Notes: a model not told the origin generated them from the letters alone. A stretch of DNA of 64,000 nucleotides from Undibacterium parvum (GCF_003955735.1 NZ_CP034464.1:4846325-4910324), one strand, 5' to 3'; positions 25,787 through 35,613 are shown, counted from the stretch's first letter. Translations and numbers: made by a program.

Positions 25787-27838
25787 TTAGCCAGAATACA
25801 CCGGGAAATCGACATAAAAAGAGCTACCTTCGCCGATCGTGGAGTGGTAACCGATCTCCCCCCCCATCTGGTTGACGATCGCTTTCGAAATCGACAGCCC
25901 TAAGCCAGAGCCACCTTTTGCCTTGGTATCGGAGGAATCTTGCTGGGAAAATTTTTGAAAAATTCTCTCTCTAAATTCTTCAGAAATACCCGGACCACGA
26001 TCGCTTACCGCTATCCTTATCCGATCGGACGCAAGCAGCTTGGTGGCTATCATCACCGTGTCGCCCTGATTAGAATATTTGCAGGCGTTTGAAAGCAAGT
26101 TCGCCATCACCTGCTGGAAACGACCCGCATCGACGTTCACCTGCACATCGGGCGTGGGATTGTGCAGAGCGATGTTCACCTCTAGTCGCGTGGCGAAAGC
26201 TTGATTGACGTCGCGTGCCTCATCAATTAATTTAGCTAAGTTACAGCTCACCTGGGTCAGACTTAAAAGGCCAGACTCGAGTTTTTGCACGTCCAATAAA
26301 TCATTAATAAGCTGGGTCAAGCGCTCGGTATTGGTGTACGCCATTTTCACCAAAGTAGCCGCTTGAACAGGCAAGACTCCCGTCACGCCGCCTGCAACCA
26401 AACCTAAAGAGCCTCGTATCGCGGTCAGTGGCGTGCGTAATTCATGGCTGACGGTAGAAACGAATTCTTGCTGCAGGCGTTCGACTTTCCTACGCTCGGT
26501 AATGTCGCGGGCGATCAGGATAAATTTATCTTGTCCCAGAACATGCACTTTACTGGTGGTGATTTCAAGCGGGAACACGGCGCCGCCATTGCGCACGCCC
26601 TCCACCACACCCAACACTCCGGCTTCGAGTAATTTCCAACTCCCTGCTTGTAAAGTCGGCGTCAGTTGTTGCATATTACGACCTAACAGATCCTTGGCAG
26701 AGCAGGCAAAAATTGATTCGGCAGAGTGATTAAATGACTCAATATCCCCTCTGTCATTGGTCGTAATAATTGCATCAGCAGCATTTTGCACTATGGTGTC
26801 TAGCCTATCGGAAGACGCCTTCAATTCATCTTTTTGTAATTCCAGATCATGCAACAAAGATGTTTTGGCAGCGTTGGCACTGAGGGCATGCTGCTCACTG
26901 CGTTGCAAACGCCCGACCATGGCGATCACGAACACGCTAAATGCGATGATCAACAAAGAGGCGATCAAAGACAAGCGTAGCGCCTCTATCTTTCTGGTCT
27001 GGTAAGGTGCCAGCGCATCTTCTATCCCGATTGCTGCGGCGACATACAGAGGGTAATTTTTAATTTTTCTATAACTAAACAAGCGCTCTTTGCCATCCAC
27101 CACACTGGTACTACGCATATCGCCGCTGCCATTGGCCAATGCCGCCTTAAAGATCATCCCTTTTGAGAGATCTTGGCCGACCTCAGCCGATTTACCATCG
27201 CGCCGCGCACGCACGATGCCATCTTCGCCAAACATCGTTACCGTGCCATGTTTGCCTAAATTAATCTCGTCATAGAAACGGGTGAAATAAAAAGGATCGA
27301 CCGAGACCACCGCGACGCCATTAAAACTACCGTCGGCATGATTGATTCGGCGTGTCATTTGCAGCGACCATTTTTGCGAGATACGACCCAACACAGGTTT
27401 ACTGACAAATAATTGCCCCAGGTCTTTTTCCATGTGTACGCGTATATGTTCGCGATCAGCCAGGTTAGTCTTTTTCATAGGCAAATTAGACAAGGCCAAC
27501 TCACCCTTTTGATCGACTATCGATACCTGATTCAAAATATCTCCGAGTATGATGCCGCTCTTCATATAGGACAGCAGATCGAAACGCAGACCCGACACCA
27601 GATAATGCTCACTGACAAATAAGGCCGCCTGATCGGCAGTCTGCAAGGTGCGTATGGTGTGCTCTTCTATGGTGCGGGCATAATTGCGAGCGTCTTTTTG
27701 CGCTGTTTGTATCGCCTCGTTTTTAGCATCTAATAATTGATAATAAGTACTGCCCCAGATATACGCCAACAGCAGCAAGGAAAATAGACTCAAGCCCACC
27801 CTGGCATCCCGATTTCTATTTTTAGCGAGCAATTCCAT
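25787..27838 (-). CDS. PAS-containing membrane sensor histidine kinase
   Basis: This is a 683-aa hybrid-free kinase. It has an N-terminal membrane segment (VGLSLFSLLLLAYIWG), a large periplasmic dCache-like sensor (about 35-290), a second membrane segment, a coiled linker, and a PAS domain (IVQNAADAIITTNDRGDIES). The HisKA domain follows with the phosphoacceptor His in VSHELRTPLTAIRGS, then the ATPase domain (N box NLLSNACKYS, G1 DRGPGIS, G2 GGSGLGLSIS). No response regulator is adjacent, so it is an orphan. I chose ATG 27838 rather than a TTG at 27904. Confidence 0.88.
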   Translation of the reverse strand: MELLAKNRNRDARVGLSLFSLLLLAYIWGSTYYQLLDAKNEAIQTAQKDARNYARTIEEHTIRTLQTADQAALFVSEHYLVSGLRFDLLSYMKSGIILGDILNQVSIVDQKGELALSNLPMKKTNLADREHIRVHMEKDLGQLFVSKPVLGRISQKWSLQMTRRINHADGSFNGVAVVSVDPFYFTRFYDEINLGKHGTVTMFGEDGIVRARRDGKSAEVGQDLSKGMIFKAALANGSGDMRSTSVVDGKERLFSYRKIKNYPLYVAAAIGIEDALAPYQTRKIEALRLSLIASLLIIAFSVFVIAMVGRLQRSEQHALSANAAKTSLLHDLELQKDELKASSDRLDTIVQNAADAIITTNDRGDIESFNHSAESIFACSAKDLLGRNMQQLTPTLQAGSWKLLEAGVLGVVEGVRNGGAVFPLEITTSKVHVLGQDKFILIARDITERRKVERLQQEFVSTVSHELRTPLTAIRGSLGLVAGGVTGVLPVQAATLVKMAYTNTERLTQLINDLLDVQKLESGLLSLTQVSCNLAKLIDEARDVNQAFATRLEVNIALHNPTPDVQVNVDAGRFQQVMANLLSNACKYSNQGDTVMIATKLLASDRIRIAVSDRGPGISEEFRERIFQKFSQQDSSDTKAKGGSGLGLSISKAIVNQMGGEIGYHSTIGEGSSFYVDFPVYSG

Positions 27839-28172
27839 ACCGGTTAAAACCCTGTGAATATTTGATTTAACGAGAGCAAAGTGAAACCGCTTGCAATTAA
27901 GCAACTTCAGAAGACTAAGGACGGAGATGTACGCGCCACAAAATAAGAACTCGCAATATAAAAGAGACTACCTTCTCCGCAGCTTTCTGGCAAACAGAAG
28001 TAGCTGTATTTTCAATAATTATCACGATTTAATTCTTCATGAAGGCGCCTATGGCGAAAACCAAAGTCCCCCTCATCGCTGACATAGTCGTGGCAAGAGC
28101 ACTCATACTTAGCAAAAGGGTAGGACTCGCATGCTAAGATAAACGGTTTCCCCAATTTCATAGCGATAAAAA

Positions 28173-28526
28173 ATGACTAACGATACCGATATCCAGCTGA
28201 GCGGCCCCTTTAAAGCCACCGATTCATCCGGCGCCAACCATGAGGTCAAGGCCATTCGTATTTTCGACGAAGGCTATGGCATCATCGACGTATATGTTGA
28301 CTTTTCCGGCCCCATCGAAAACAGCCTGTGCAAGGACAAAATACTGTTAGGCCACATCATGGCAAAACTACGCAGCCTCGGCTATGTAGGCCCCGACTTC
28401 GGCCATAGCGATCTCGGTCTGCAAGAAAGAAAACTGATAGTTTTAGAAGCGCCAGAAGAATTTTGTGCTTTCGCCAAAAAACATGGCTGGACCAATCTGG
28501 CTGAAGAGTTCGACGAAGAAGAATAA
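28173..28526 (+). CDS. Conserved-looking hypothetical protein, 117 aa
   Basis: I do not recognise the family. The protein is soluble and acidic, with a C-terminal Glu/Asp run. It has alternating strands in the first half and a helix (DKILLGHIMAKLRSLGY) in the middle. It has no signal peptide, Cys pairs or repeats. Coding is supported by regular codon use and by a family 1 repeat placed directly after the stop. Confidence 0.65.
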   Translation: MTNDTDIQLSGPFKATDSSGANHEVKAIRIFDEGYGIIDVYVDFSGPIENSLCKDKILLGHIMAKLRSLGYVGPDFGHSDLGLQERKLIVLEAPEEFCAFAKKHGWTNLAEEFDEEE

Positions 28527-28546
28527 AAAAAGAAAAAAATTAAGCA

Positions 28547-28627
28547 CCCACGCCAACACGCATATCCTATGCGGCCTGCAGCCTGGCATGCCCGAAGAAG
28601 CGCATGGAATATGCGCGCTGGCGTGGG
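28547..28627. repeat. Palindromic repeat family 1, copy b
   Basis: Outer arms CCCACGCCA and TGGCGTGGG are perfect inverted repeats. Inside are ACGCATATCCTATGCGG and GCGCATGGAATATGCGC, with the central CTGCAGCCTGGCATGCC. It lies between the 117-aa gene and the convergent peptidase E-like gene. Confidence 0.85.
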
Positions 28628-28634
28628 CTCAATT

Positions 28635-29378
28635 TTATTTTTTGCAGACGACCGCAGAACTAAGGTAGGTCTGCACAATCTCCACATCGGGAATCGCGCT
28701 AGTGCGCACCCCATCCTTCGTGCTCTGTACCTGATACGCACTTACTCCCGCTTTACCCTGCACAATGCGCGTCAGCTTGCCATCGACAAAATGCACGGCA
28801 GCACCATCATCGATGGCGATACCATCTCTGATTTCGCCTTGCATGAGCATTTGTTCAAAACTTGGCCGCCTTGCCACATCATCCGAATAATGCGGACAGC
28901 AACTACCAGGCAAAAATCCCAATCCAGGAATGGCGCTGAGGTGATCGGCGTAAGAATCCGTTACGCCTGATTCAAACCAGCAAATCGCACCAGCGCTAAT
29001 CCCCGCCAACAGCACGCCCTGCTGCATCGCCTGCCGCAAAATATCATCGAAACCCCACGCCTGCCATACCGCCAGCATGCTTTTGGTATTACCGCCGCCG
29101 ACAAAAATAATATCCTGCGCCAGCGCCCAAGCCAGCAGATCAGGAGTCCGATCAAAAAACTTTAAATCACTAGGACAACACGCCAACGTAGAAAAACGCT
29201 GATAAAACTTGATGATATAAGCCGGATCTTCGGCACTGGCGGTAGGCACGAAGCCTATGCGTGGATTCGTTAGCCCAGACTGCTCCAGAATGTAGCGATC
29301 CAAACCAGGCTCAGTGCCGCAAGAAAAGCCGCCGCCACCGAGGGCGATGATGTGTGTTTTCATAGTCAGGTCAGTCAT
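28635..29378 (-). CDS. Peptidase E-like (S51 family) protein
   Basis: This is a 247-aa cytoplasmic protein of the S51 dipeptidase E family, which in enterobacteria cuts Asp-X dipeptides. The nucleophile serine is in GISAGAICWF, after the family motif IFVGGGNTKSMLAVW. The C-terminal part has DDGAAVHFVDGK. ATG 29378 and an ATG five codons in (MKTHIIALGGGG) are both possible starts, and the second fits the family better. The family 1 repeat is only a few bases downstream. Confidence 0.82.
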   Translation of the reverse strand: MTDLTMKTHIIALGGGGFSCGTEPGLDRYILEQSGLTNPRIGFVPTASAEDPAYIIKFYQRFSTLACCPSDLKFFDRTPDLLAWALAQDIIFVGGGNTKSMLAVWQAWGFDDILRQAMQQGVLLAGISAGAICWFESGVTDSYADHLSAIPGLGFLPGSCCPHYSDDVARRPSFEQMLMQGEIRDGIAIDDGAAVHFVDGKLTRIVQGKAGVSAYQVQSTKDGVRTSAIPDVEIVQTYLSSAVVCKK

Positions 29379-29751
29379 CGTAAAATCTAATCCGGTAGAA
29401 TATCAAATAATCATTGTCTTGAGAGTAATGATTTTCTAATCGTAAAAATATAGAAATGAAACCTATCCCCTGCTCTAATTCTAGGAGCAATAAATCGCCA
29501 AAAATTGCACGCCCCGATAGCCACCAATACATGCATATTTTCGCCTCATCCTATAAATCAAACTAATTAAAAACAACAAAACCGGCATATATTCATTCAT
29601 TAGCAGTCTGGTATTGTTTGCGAAAAATTGCGGTACTACACTCAATTCATCAGCCCGAAATCTACTTTGAACTGATGATTTGGTGCTGTTCTAAAACCCT
29701 GCGCAATTTATCCAATTGACGCAAGCTATAAAACCAACAGGAGCGTCTGCA
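29379..29751. other. AT-rich intergenic region
   Basis: No gene, RNA or repeat copy is visible. It separates two divergent genes and must hold both promoters. Confidence 0.4.
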
Positions 29752-31386
29752 ATGAATGCAATAAAAGTACAACTTTTGATGTCTGCAGTGGTATTGGCTT
29801 CCGGCTTGCCAGCCTTGGCGGCGGCGCAGGAGAATGCTCAGATGGCAGCAAGCCCTCACAAAGTAGAAATCATAGAATCAAGCCACCATGACCATTCCTT
29901 CGTACTGCGCGATACGGTAGGCAAAGCAGTCGATCCGCATTACCGCAAGGAAGCCAAAGAAAAGCGCCGCGTCCCTTATGTCGACTCTCCCAATTTCGAG
30001 ACAGATGCAGCAGCGCAATTAAGCCATGTCAGCTCCAACAGCAAGAACTTAGCCGCGCCAACTAGCGCAGGCCTGGGTTTTGATGGTATGGGTCAAGGTT
30101 TTAGCGGCCCATCTGGTGTCTTCGCAGTGCAATCAGCGCCACCGGATACCACTGGCGCGGTAGGCGCCAGTCAATTTGTACAATGGGTCAATTCCTCATT
30201 GACGGTCTTCAACAAAGCCACAGGCGCTGCCACCTACGGGCCGGTAAAAGGGAATACCTTGTTTAGCGGCTTTGGCGGCGCCTGCGAGACCTCTAACGAT
30301 GGCGACCCTGTGGTCCAGTATGACAAAATCGCGAATCGCTGGGTGCTGATGCAATTTGCGGTTCCTAGCGGTGGCCCCTACTTTCAATGTATCGCCGTAT
30401 CCAAAACCTCAGACGCCACAGGTGGCTACAATCGCTACGCCTTTCAGTATTCTGGCTTCAATGATTATCCCAAAGCAGGGGTGTGGCCAGACGCCTACTA
30501 CGTCACCTACAATATGTTCGTGCCCAATACCTTTGGCGGAGCCAAAGTGTGCGCCATGGATAGGGCCGCGATGGTCGCGGGCGCAGCCACCGCAACACAG
30601 CAGTGCTTTCAGTTAAGCACTAGCTATGGTGGTCTGTTACCAGCCGATTTGGATGGCACGATTTTACCGGCCGCTGGCAGCCCCAATTACATGCTTAATC
30701 TGGGTACCAATTCTCTGAATATGTGGAAGTTTCACGTCGACTGGGTAAGTCCTGGCAATTCCACCTTAACTGGGCCTAGTGCGATTCCCGTCACCGCATT
30801 CAACGCTGCCTGTGCTGGTGGAACTTGCATTCCTCAAGCTGGAACCAGTCGCACCCTCGATTCTTTGGCAGACCGTGCCATGTATAGACTGGCGTATCGC
30901 AAATTTGCCGATGGTCATGAGGCTTTGGTCGTCAATCACGCAGTAAAAGTAGGCAGCAATAGAAAAACCTCGTATAGCGCCACCCGCTGGTATGAAATTC
31001 GCAATCTATCCGGCACACCAATGGTGTATCAGCAATCGACCTATGCACCTGACAATACGTCACGCTGGATGGGAAGTGTCGCGATGGATAAAATGGGGAA
31101 TATCGCCTTGGGCTATAGTGCATCGAGCAGCGCGATTAAACCGGCATTACGCTTTGCCACACGTTTAGCTGCTGACCCGGTCAACACCTTGAGTAACGAA
31201 ACCCTAATCATGCAAGGAACGGGGTCGCAAACGGGGACTTTGAGTCGCTGGGGTGATTACAGCCACATGAGTGTCGATCCTGTCGATGACTGCACTTTTT
31301 GGTACACATCAGAATACCTGAAGGCTGACGGAACTTTCAATTGGAGTACCCGCGTTACTTCCTTCAAAATCAATGGTTGTCAATAA
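29752..31386 (+). CDS. Large secreted protein of unknown function
   Basis: This 544-aa protein has a signal peptide from ATG 29752 (MNAIKVQLLMSAVVLASG, cut after ALAAA or nearby). The mature part is Gly/Ser/Asn/Tyr-rich and probably beta-rich, with an even pattern of short motifs (PPDTTGAVG, GDPVVQYDKIANRWVLMQF, SRWGDYSHMSVDPVDDCTFW). It has several Cys pairs, consistent with disulfides outside the cytoplasm. Proteins of this look are annotated as surface or exported proteins without a known role. AGGAG precedes ATG 29752, so the longer frame from 29716 is rejected. Confidence 0.75.
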   Translation: MNAIKVQLLMSAVVLASGLPALAAAQENAQMAASPHKVEIIESSHHDHSFVLRDTVGKAVDPHYRKEAKEKRRVPYVDSPNFETDAAAQLSHVSSNSKNLAAPTSAGLGFDGMGQGFSGPSGVFAVQSAPPDTTGAVGASQFVQWVNSSLTVFNKATGAATYGPVKGNTLFSGFGGACETSNDGDPVVQYDKIANRWVLMQFAVPSGGPYFQCIAVSKTSDATGGYNRYAFQYSGFNDYPKAGVWPDAYYVTYNMFVPNTFGGAKVCAMDRAAMVAGAATATQQCFQLSTSYGGLLPADLDGTILPAAGSPNYMLNLGTNSLNMWKFHVDWVSPGNSTLTGPSAIPVTAFNAACAGGTCIPQAGTSRTLDSLADRAMYRLAYRKFADGHEALVVNHAVKVGSNRKTSYSATRWYEIRNLSGTPMVYQQSTYAPDNTSRWMGSVAMDKMGNIALGYSASSSAIKPALRFATRLAADPVNTLSNETLIMQGTGSQTGTLSRWGDYSHMSVDPVDDCTFWYTSEYLKADGTFNWSTRVTSFKINGCQ

Positions 31387-31416
31387 TAGCGCCACGTGAC
31401 GATAATAAAAATTACT

Positions 31417-31446
31417 ATCCCCGGCCTGTGCCGGGGATTTTATTTT
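31417..31446 (+). terminator. Intrinsic terminator
   Basis: ATCCCCGGC and GCCGGGGAT pair around a CTGT loop, followed by TTTTATTTT on the plus strand. It ends the 29752 transcript only about 25 bases before the next gene. Confidence 0.85.
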
Positions 31447-31465
31447 CAAGCATAAATTTTCGACT

Positions 31466-32413
31466 ATGAATGCGATCAAAGCGTCATTTGCGATTTCTCT
31501 CCTTGCTGTCAGCCTTGCTGCCATTTACTTGCTCTTCCCATCTGGGGCATTAAAAGAAAACCCCTCATCGCAAGCAACAACGGGGCTTTCCGCTTCCGCG
31601 TCTGTTTCCGTATCTACGCTAGCATCACCGACTATCGATATTCAGCATTCAGAGGCGATCAAGTCAGCGACCAAGTTATTGGGTAATCCCTTAGAGCGCA
31701 GTAGCAATTTACGTGCTATCTACTATCAATTTAAAGACAGCCAAGACCCGATTGAACGGCATACGGCATATCGCGCCTGGTCCGCTTGCTTCCCAACCTT
31801 TATCGCAGCAGCAGGGCAAAGTGTCACTGTAGAGGAGCTCACCAGTAGCCTACCAGTCAATAGCCCAAATCGCGCTGCCCGTATAGAGGCTTACCGGAAT
31901 TTACAGGGTCGCTGTAAAGCCTACTCAGATATGCCAAGAGAGGAGACACTTAGGCTCACGGCGGAGCAGCAAGAAGCGGCAAATAGTGGACGCATTTTAA
32001 GCCCTGGGGACACCGCGGCAAAACAACTCACCGACGGCAATCAGGAAGCCGCCTTAAAAATTGTGTATAACATTCTGGCCTCCAAGGATGCTTTTGCGAT
32101 CAACTCTCTAAAAGACTTCGTCCAGCAATACCTGGTATTGCAAGTAGATGCACAAATGCTCACCAGTAGCGAACGGCCAGATTTACGCGCAATGGCATTT
32201 TCATTGGCAGCCTGTGAATTGGGTTTGGAGTGTGGACCAGGATCACTCAGCGCGTTACAGCTATGTACCAGCATCGCCCAGTGTTCAGGCACGGTGGGCG
32301 AACGCTACTTGCAGGCACTGCCAAACCAAGCAGATCGTGAGCGACTACACGCCGAAACCAGACGTGTGCTCGATGCTATACATAGCGGCGACTTTAAACG
32401 ATTAGGTTTGTAA
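31466..32413 (+). CDS. Exported or anchored protein of unknown function
   Basis: This 315-aa protein starts with a hydrophobic signal/anchor (AISLLAVSLAAIYLLFPSG) and a Ser/Thr/Ala-rich linker (about 30-60). An alpha-helical domain follows, with six or so cysteines (CFPTF, RCKAYS, ACELGLECG, LCTSIAQCSG), suggesting disulfides in the periplasm. I do not recognise the family. It shares its first six residues (MNAIKx) with the preceding secreted protein but no wider similarity is obvious. Confidence 0.7.
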   Translation: MNAIKASFAISLLAVSLAAIYLLFPSGALKENPSSQATTGLSASASVSVSTLASPTIDIQHSEAIKSATKLLGNPLERSSNLRAIYYQFKDSQDPIERHTAYRAWSACFPTFIAAAGQSVTVEELTSSLPVNSPNRAARIEAYRNLQGRCKAYSDMPREETLRLTAEQQEAANSGRILSPGDTAAKQLTDGNQEAALKIVYNILASKDAFAINSLKDFVQQYLVLQVDAQMLTSSERPDLRAMAFSLAACELGLECGPGSLSALQLCTSIAQCSGTVGERYLQALPNQADRERLHAETRRVLDAIHSGDFKRLGL

Positions 32414-32617
32414 ACGCGCGAAGATCCGGCCGTTTAGCGGTCACGATGACGGCATTAATAATTAAAGGGACGCCGTTTCGATAGCAGTCTCAATAATTTA
32501 ACTTTCACAATACCTGCAAACCGGTGGATGCAAATAATTTACTGCTTATTCCGATGCCGTTGAGCTTAATCAAATGCATGCAATTCATTGCAAAAACTGA
32601 GTATGTTATACTTGCTT

Positions 32618-32725
32618 AGTGGAAACAACCTCCATGTCGTGCAAGGGTGGTAGATAAATACCGAAAGCACAAGTCTTTCTAGTAAAGACTATGTGTTCAA
32701 CTGAGACCCACCTGTCCGCACTTAG
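32618..32725 (+). ncRNA. Candidate structured RNA or 5' leader
   Basis: This is a ~108-nt segment in the 405-bp gap before the lipoprotein gene. A promoter-like TATACT (32607-32612), with TTCATT 17 nt upstream, would start transcription near 32619. The segment can fold with AGTGG facing CCGCACT, GGTGG facing CCACC, and a strong hairpin CACAAGTCTTT / AAAGACTATGTG. I could not match it to a known riboswitch or sRNA family. It may be a free sRNA or the untranslated leader of the gene at 32819. Confidence 0.35.
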
Positions 32726-32818
32726 AAAATCAATGCGTGCCATTGGTTTAATTATATCAAATGCATCAAAAATTTAGCATACCTAAGCATGCTATTTATA
32801 CATTAAAAAGAACTCGTA

Positions 32819-33508
32819 ATGACAAATTATTCTCTTAAACTTTTGGCTTCTAGCCTAGCACTCGCCATTTTATCCGCCTGTGGCGGTGGCAGTTCTGATG
32901 CACCAGCAGTTGCCGCGACTGGCAGTAACGCGACCGCAACGACACCAGTGGTGCCGGTAGTCACACCAAGCACACCAGAAGGCCCATTATCAAAGTATGT
33001 GGGTACTTGGGTACATAAATGTGAGTACGACTCCAACGAAACATTGGTGCTGACTGCAACCAACAATGGCATCACCTTAAGTGGTAATGATAAAGAAGAG
33101 TACTTCGATAACATCGGATGCACAGGAGCGGTCATAGCAACAAGTACGACTGCTGCGCCACAACCATTACAATATATTTCCACTGAGACCAACCGCAGTG
33201 CCACCCTGATAGATCGTAACGTCGCCGATAACCTTAAGTTACAGGCTACGTTTACAGGTAACTTTGATATTATTTCCACTGTTAACGCCACGCCCCAATA
33301 CACAGGTAGCGGGGTAACTACTAAGTTAGTCGATGGCAAAACAGAAGTCACTATTACTAGAAGTCATGGCTCATCTACCCGGACGATTGTTCCAACTTCC
33401 ATAGAAAGAAAAATCGCCGTTACCATCAGAAATGGTGAAATGCTGATGTGTACTCAGCTTCCTGGTGCCGTCCCTAGTTTTGAATGCGACTGGACTTACC
33501 ATCGTTGA
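32819..33508 (+). CDS. Lipoprotein of unknown function
   Basis: This 229-aa protein has a lipobox at LAILSAC (Cys21) followed by GGGSSD, so it is lipid-anchored. A Thr/Pro/Val linker (about 40-55) precedes a beta-rich domain beginning YVGTWVHKCEYDS. Three further cysteines (IGC, MCT, ECDW) could form disulfides. I do not recognise the family. Two hairpins follow the stop codon. Confidence 0.75.
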   Translation: MTNYSLKLLASSLALAILSACGGGSSDAPAVAATGSNATATTPVVPVVTPSTPEGPLSKYVGTWVHKCEYDSNETLVLTATNNGITLSGNDKEEYFDNIGCTGAVIATSTTAAPQPLQYISTETNRSATLIDRNVADNLKLQATFTGNFDIISTVNATPQYTGSGVTTKLVDGKTEVTITRSHGSSTRTIVPTSIERKIAVTIRNGEMLMCTQLPGAVPSFECDWTYHR

Positions 33509-33517
33509 TGTAAACCT

Positions 33518-33546
33518 CAGGTGCTGATTGAGCTAATTGGCACCTG
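33518..33546 (+). terminator. Hairpin directly after the lipoprotein gene
   Basis: CAGGTGC and GCACCTG form a perfect stem around TGATTGAGCTAATTG, ten bases after the stop codon. Only a short T-run follows (GCTTTATC), so it is a weak intrinsic terminator. Confidence 0.55.
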
Positions 33547-33568
33547 GCTTTATCGGTCTCGCTTTATC

Positions 33569-33617
33569 AGGCTGGTTTGATTAATTGATTAATTGATTGA
33601 TTGATACAAACCAGCCT
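33569..33617. repeat. Inverted repeat with tandem ATTGATTA loop
   Basis: AGGCTGGTTTG and CAAACCAGCCT are a perfect 11-bp inverted repeat. The loop is a run of short tandem units (ATTAATTG, then ATTG). It lies between the convergent lipoprotein gene and lolD and may act as a second terminator. Confidence 0.6.
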
Positions 33618-33668
33618 AGTTACAACAACGCTATAAACTTGACCCTTAGCTCAACGCTAGGATCAAGC

Positions 33669-34364
33669 TCACACCGCCACTAAGCCATTATCGGCTAGCC
33701 GTAAAATCCGGTCGCAGCGTTTCGCCAGTTCGGCATCGTGGGTGACGATGACGAAGGCCGTACCCAGCGTGGCCGACAACTCCAGCATCAAGGCAAAGAT
33801 CTGATCGGCGATGCCGCGGTCGAGATTGCCGGTCGGTTCATCGGCCAAGACGCAAGCCGGTTGCGTCACCAGCGCGCGCGCCAACGCCACGCGTTGCCGC
33901 TCACCGCCAGACAATTCACCTGGCACATGCGAGACGCGGTGTCCTAGTCCTACCCGCTCAAGTATCTTGCGTGCCGCTTCTTGTGCTTCTACCCGCTTTA
34001 CGCGGCGTATCAGCAAGGGCATGGCGACATTATCGAGTGCCGAAAACTCAGGCAGCAAATGATGGAACTGATACACGAAACCGAGCGAAGTATTGCGCAG
34101 CTCGCCGCGCGCAGTCTCGCCCAGACTGGCAAAATTTTGGCCTTGTAACACCACCGTGCCATTAGTCGGCGTATCTAGTCCACCGAGCAAATGCAGCAAG
34201 GTCGATTTGCCGGAACCAGAAGCACCGACGATCGCCACCCGCTCACCCGCTTTGACGTTCAAATCTATATTATTCAAGACCTTGACTGCATACTCGCCCT
34301 GGGTGAAAGTCTTGCCCAGATTAGTGCAAGATAGGACGGTTTTTTGGATATCAGGATTACTCAT
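33669..34364 (-). CDS. lolD: Lipoprotein-releasing system ATPase LolD
   Basis: This is the ATPase of the LolCDE complex, which extracts outer-membrane lipoproteins from the inner membrane. The 231-aa protein has Walker [10 protein letters not shown], the signature [15 protein letters not shown], and Walker [13 protein letters not shown]. It overlaps lolC by 8 bp and follows it in the operon. Confidence 0.95.
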   Translation of the reverse strand: MSNPDIQKTVLSCTNLGKTFTQGEYAVKVLNNIDLNVKAGERVAIVGASGSGKSTLLHLLGGLDTPTNGTVVLQGQNFASLGETARGELRNTSLGFVYQFHHLLPEFSALDNVAMPLLIRRVKRVEAQEAARKILERVGLGHRVSHVPGELSGGERQRVALARALVTQPACVLADEPTGNLDRGIADQIFALMLELSATLGTAFVIVTHDAELAKRCDRILRLADNGLVAV

Positions 34365-35613
34365 AGCGCAGTGCCTCCGCAGGTTTTACGCGGGCCGCAC
34401 GCCAGCTAGGATAAATGGTGGCGAAAAACGCCAGAACGATGGCCACGCCACCAATAGTCCAGACATCGGACCAATGCAGGTCAGAAGGCAGCGAACTGAT
34501 CACATACACTTCTTTGGCCAGAAACTGTATGCCCAAAATACGCTCGATAAAAGGCACGATGACGTCGATATTTAAGGCAATCAGGATGCCTGAACCTACC
34601 CCCAGCGCGGTACCGAGCAAGCCCACTAGCGCACCCTGTATCATAAAAATTTTCATGATGGACCAAGGTGATGCACCCAAGGTACGCAAGATCGCGATAT
34701 CGGCCTGCTTCTCGGTCACTGTCATCACCAGGGTCGAGACCAGATTAAAGGCGGCGACCGCGATGATCAGCGTGAGGATGATAAACATCATGGTTTTTTC
34801 GGTTTTAACGGCAGCGAAATAATTCGAATTTTGTTGCGACCAGTCGCGAGGTAGCAAATTTTCTGGCAAGCTATTGCGCAATTCATAGGCCACTTGCGGC
34901 GCTTTTAGCATGTCTTGTATGCGCAGACGCAGGCCGCTAGGTGCAGGCTGACGGAAAAATCTCTGCGCATCAGCAATATGGATAAACGCCATACCTGAAT
35001 CGAATTCATAATGCCCGGCCTCAAACACCGCCACCACGGTAAAACCTTTTAAACGCGGCACCATGCCCGCCGGGGTCAACTGACTTTCGGGTGCGGCTAG
35101 CGTGACCTTGTCGCCGATACTAACGTGCATGGCGCGCGCCAACTCTATGCCGAGGATGATATTAAATTCACCTTCACGTAAATCGCTGAGCTTACCGGCC
35201 TTGACCTTGCTCGCCACCACCGAGACCTTAGGCTCTTGCTCCGGCAAGATGCCGCGCAACATCACGCCGCGCATCACGCCATCGTTAATGATCATGGCTT
35301 GCGCATCGACATACGGTGCGGTGCCTAATACGGCTTTGTTTTTTTCCACTTCTAGCGCGGTGGCTTTCCAGTCGGCCAAGGCGCCGCTGGCATCAAGCAC
35401 CTCGATATGCGGCAATACCGAGAGCATACGGTCGCGCACTTCTTTCTGAAAACCGTTCATGACCGACAGCACCACGATCAGCGCCGCCACGCCCAGTGCG
35501 ATACCGGCCATAGAGATCAGCGAGATAAAAGAGATGAAGCTATTGCGGCTACTACGCCTGCCAGCGCGCGTATAGCGCAAGCCGACTAGCCATTCAAAAG
35601 GGAGATTTTTCAC
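34357..35613 (-). CDS. lolC: Lipoprotein-releasing system permease LolC/LolE
   Basis: This is a 418-aa inner-membrane permease with the usual LolC/E layout: one N-terminal membrane segment ([20 protein letters not shown]), a large periplasmic domain (about 45-270), and three C-terminal segments in the FtsX-like domain. The N-terminus [15 protein letters not shown] is typical. Only one permease gene is present here with lolD. Whether this organism uses a single LolC/E homodimer, or has another copy elsewhere, cannot be told from the window. Confidence 0.93.
   Translation of the reverse strand: MKNLPFEWLVGLRYTRAGRRSSRNSFISFISLISMAGIALGVAALIVVLSVMNGFQKEVRDRMLSVLPHIEVLDASGALADWKATALEVEKNKAVLGTAPYVDAQAMIINDGVMRGVMLRGILPEQEPKVSVVASKVKAGKLSDLREGEFNIILGIELARAMHVSIGDKVTLAAPESQLTPAGMVPRLKGFTVVAVFEAGHYEFDSGMAFIHIADAQRFFRQPAPSGLRLRIQDMLKAPQVAYELRNSLPENLLPRDWSQQNSNYFAAVKTEKTMMFIILTLIIAVAAFNLVSTLVMTVTEKQADIAILRTLGASPWSIMKIFMIQGALVGLLGTALGVGSGILIALNIDVIVPFIERILGIQFLAKEVYVISSLPSDLHWSDVWTIGGVAIVLAFFATIYPSWRAARVKPAEALRYE

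Noticed and set aside
32618..32725. c-di-GMP-I or TPP riboswitch
   Set aside because: GGTAGATAAATACCGA and CTGAGACCC look similar to parts of these motifs, but the remaining conserved elements are missing.
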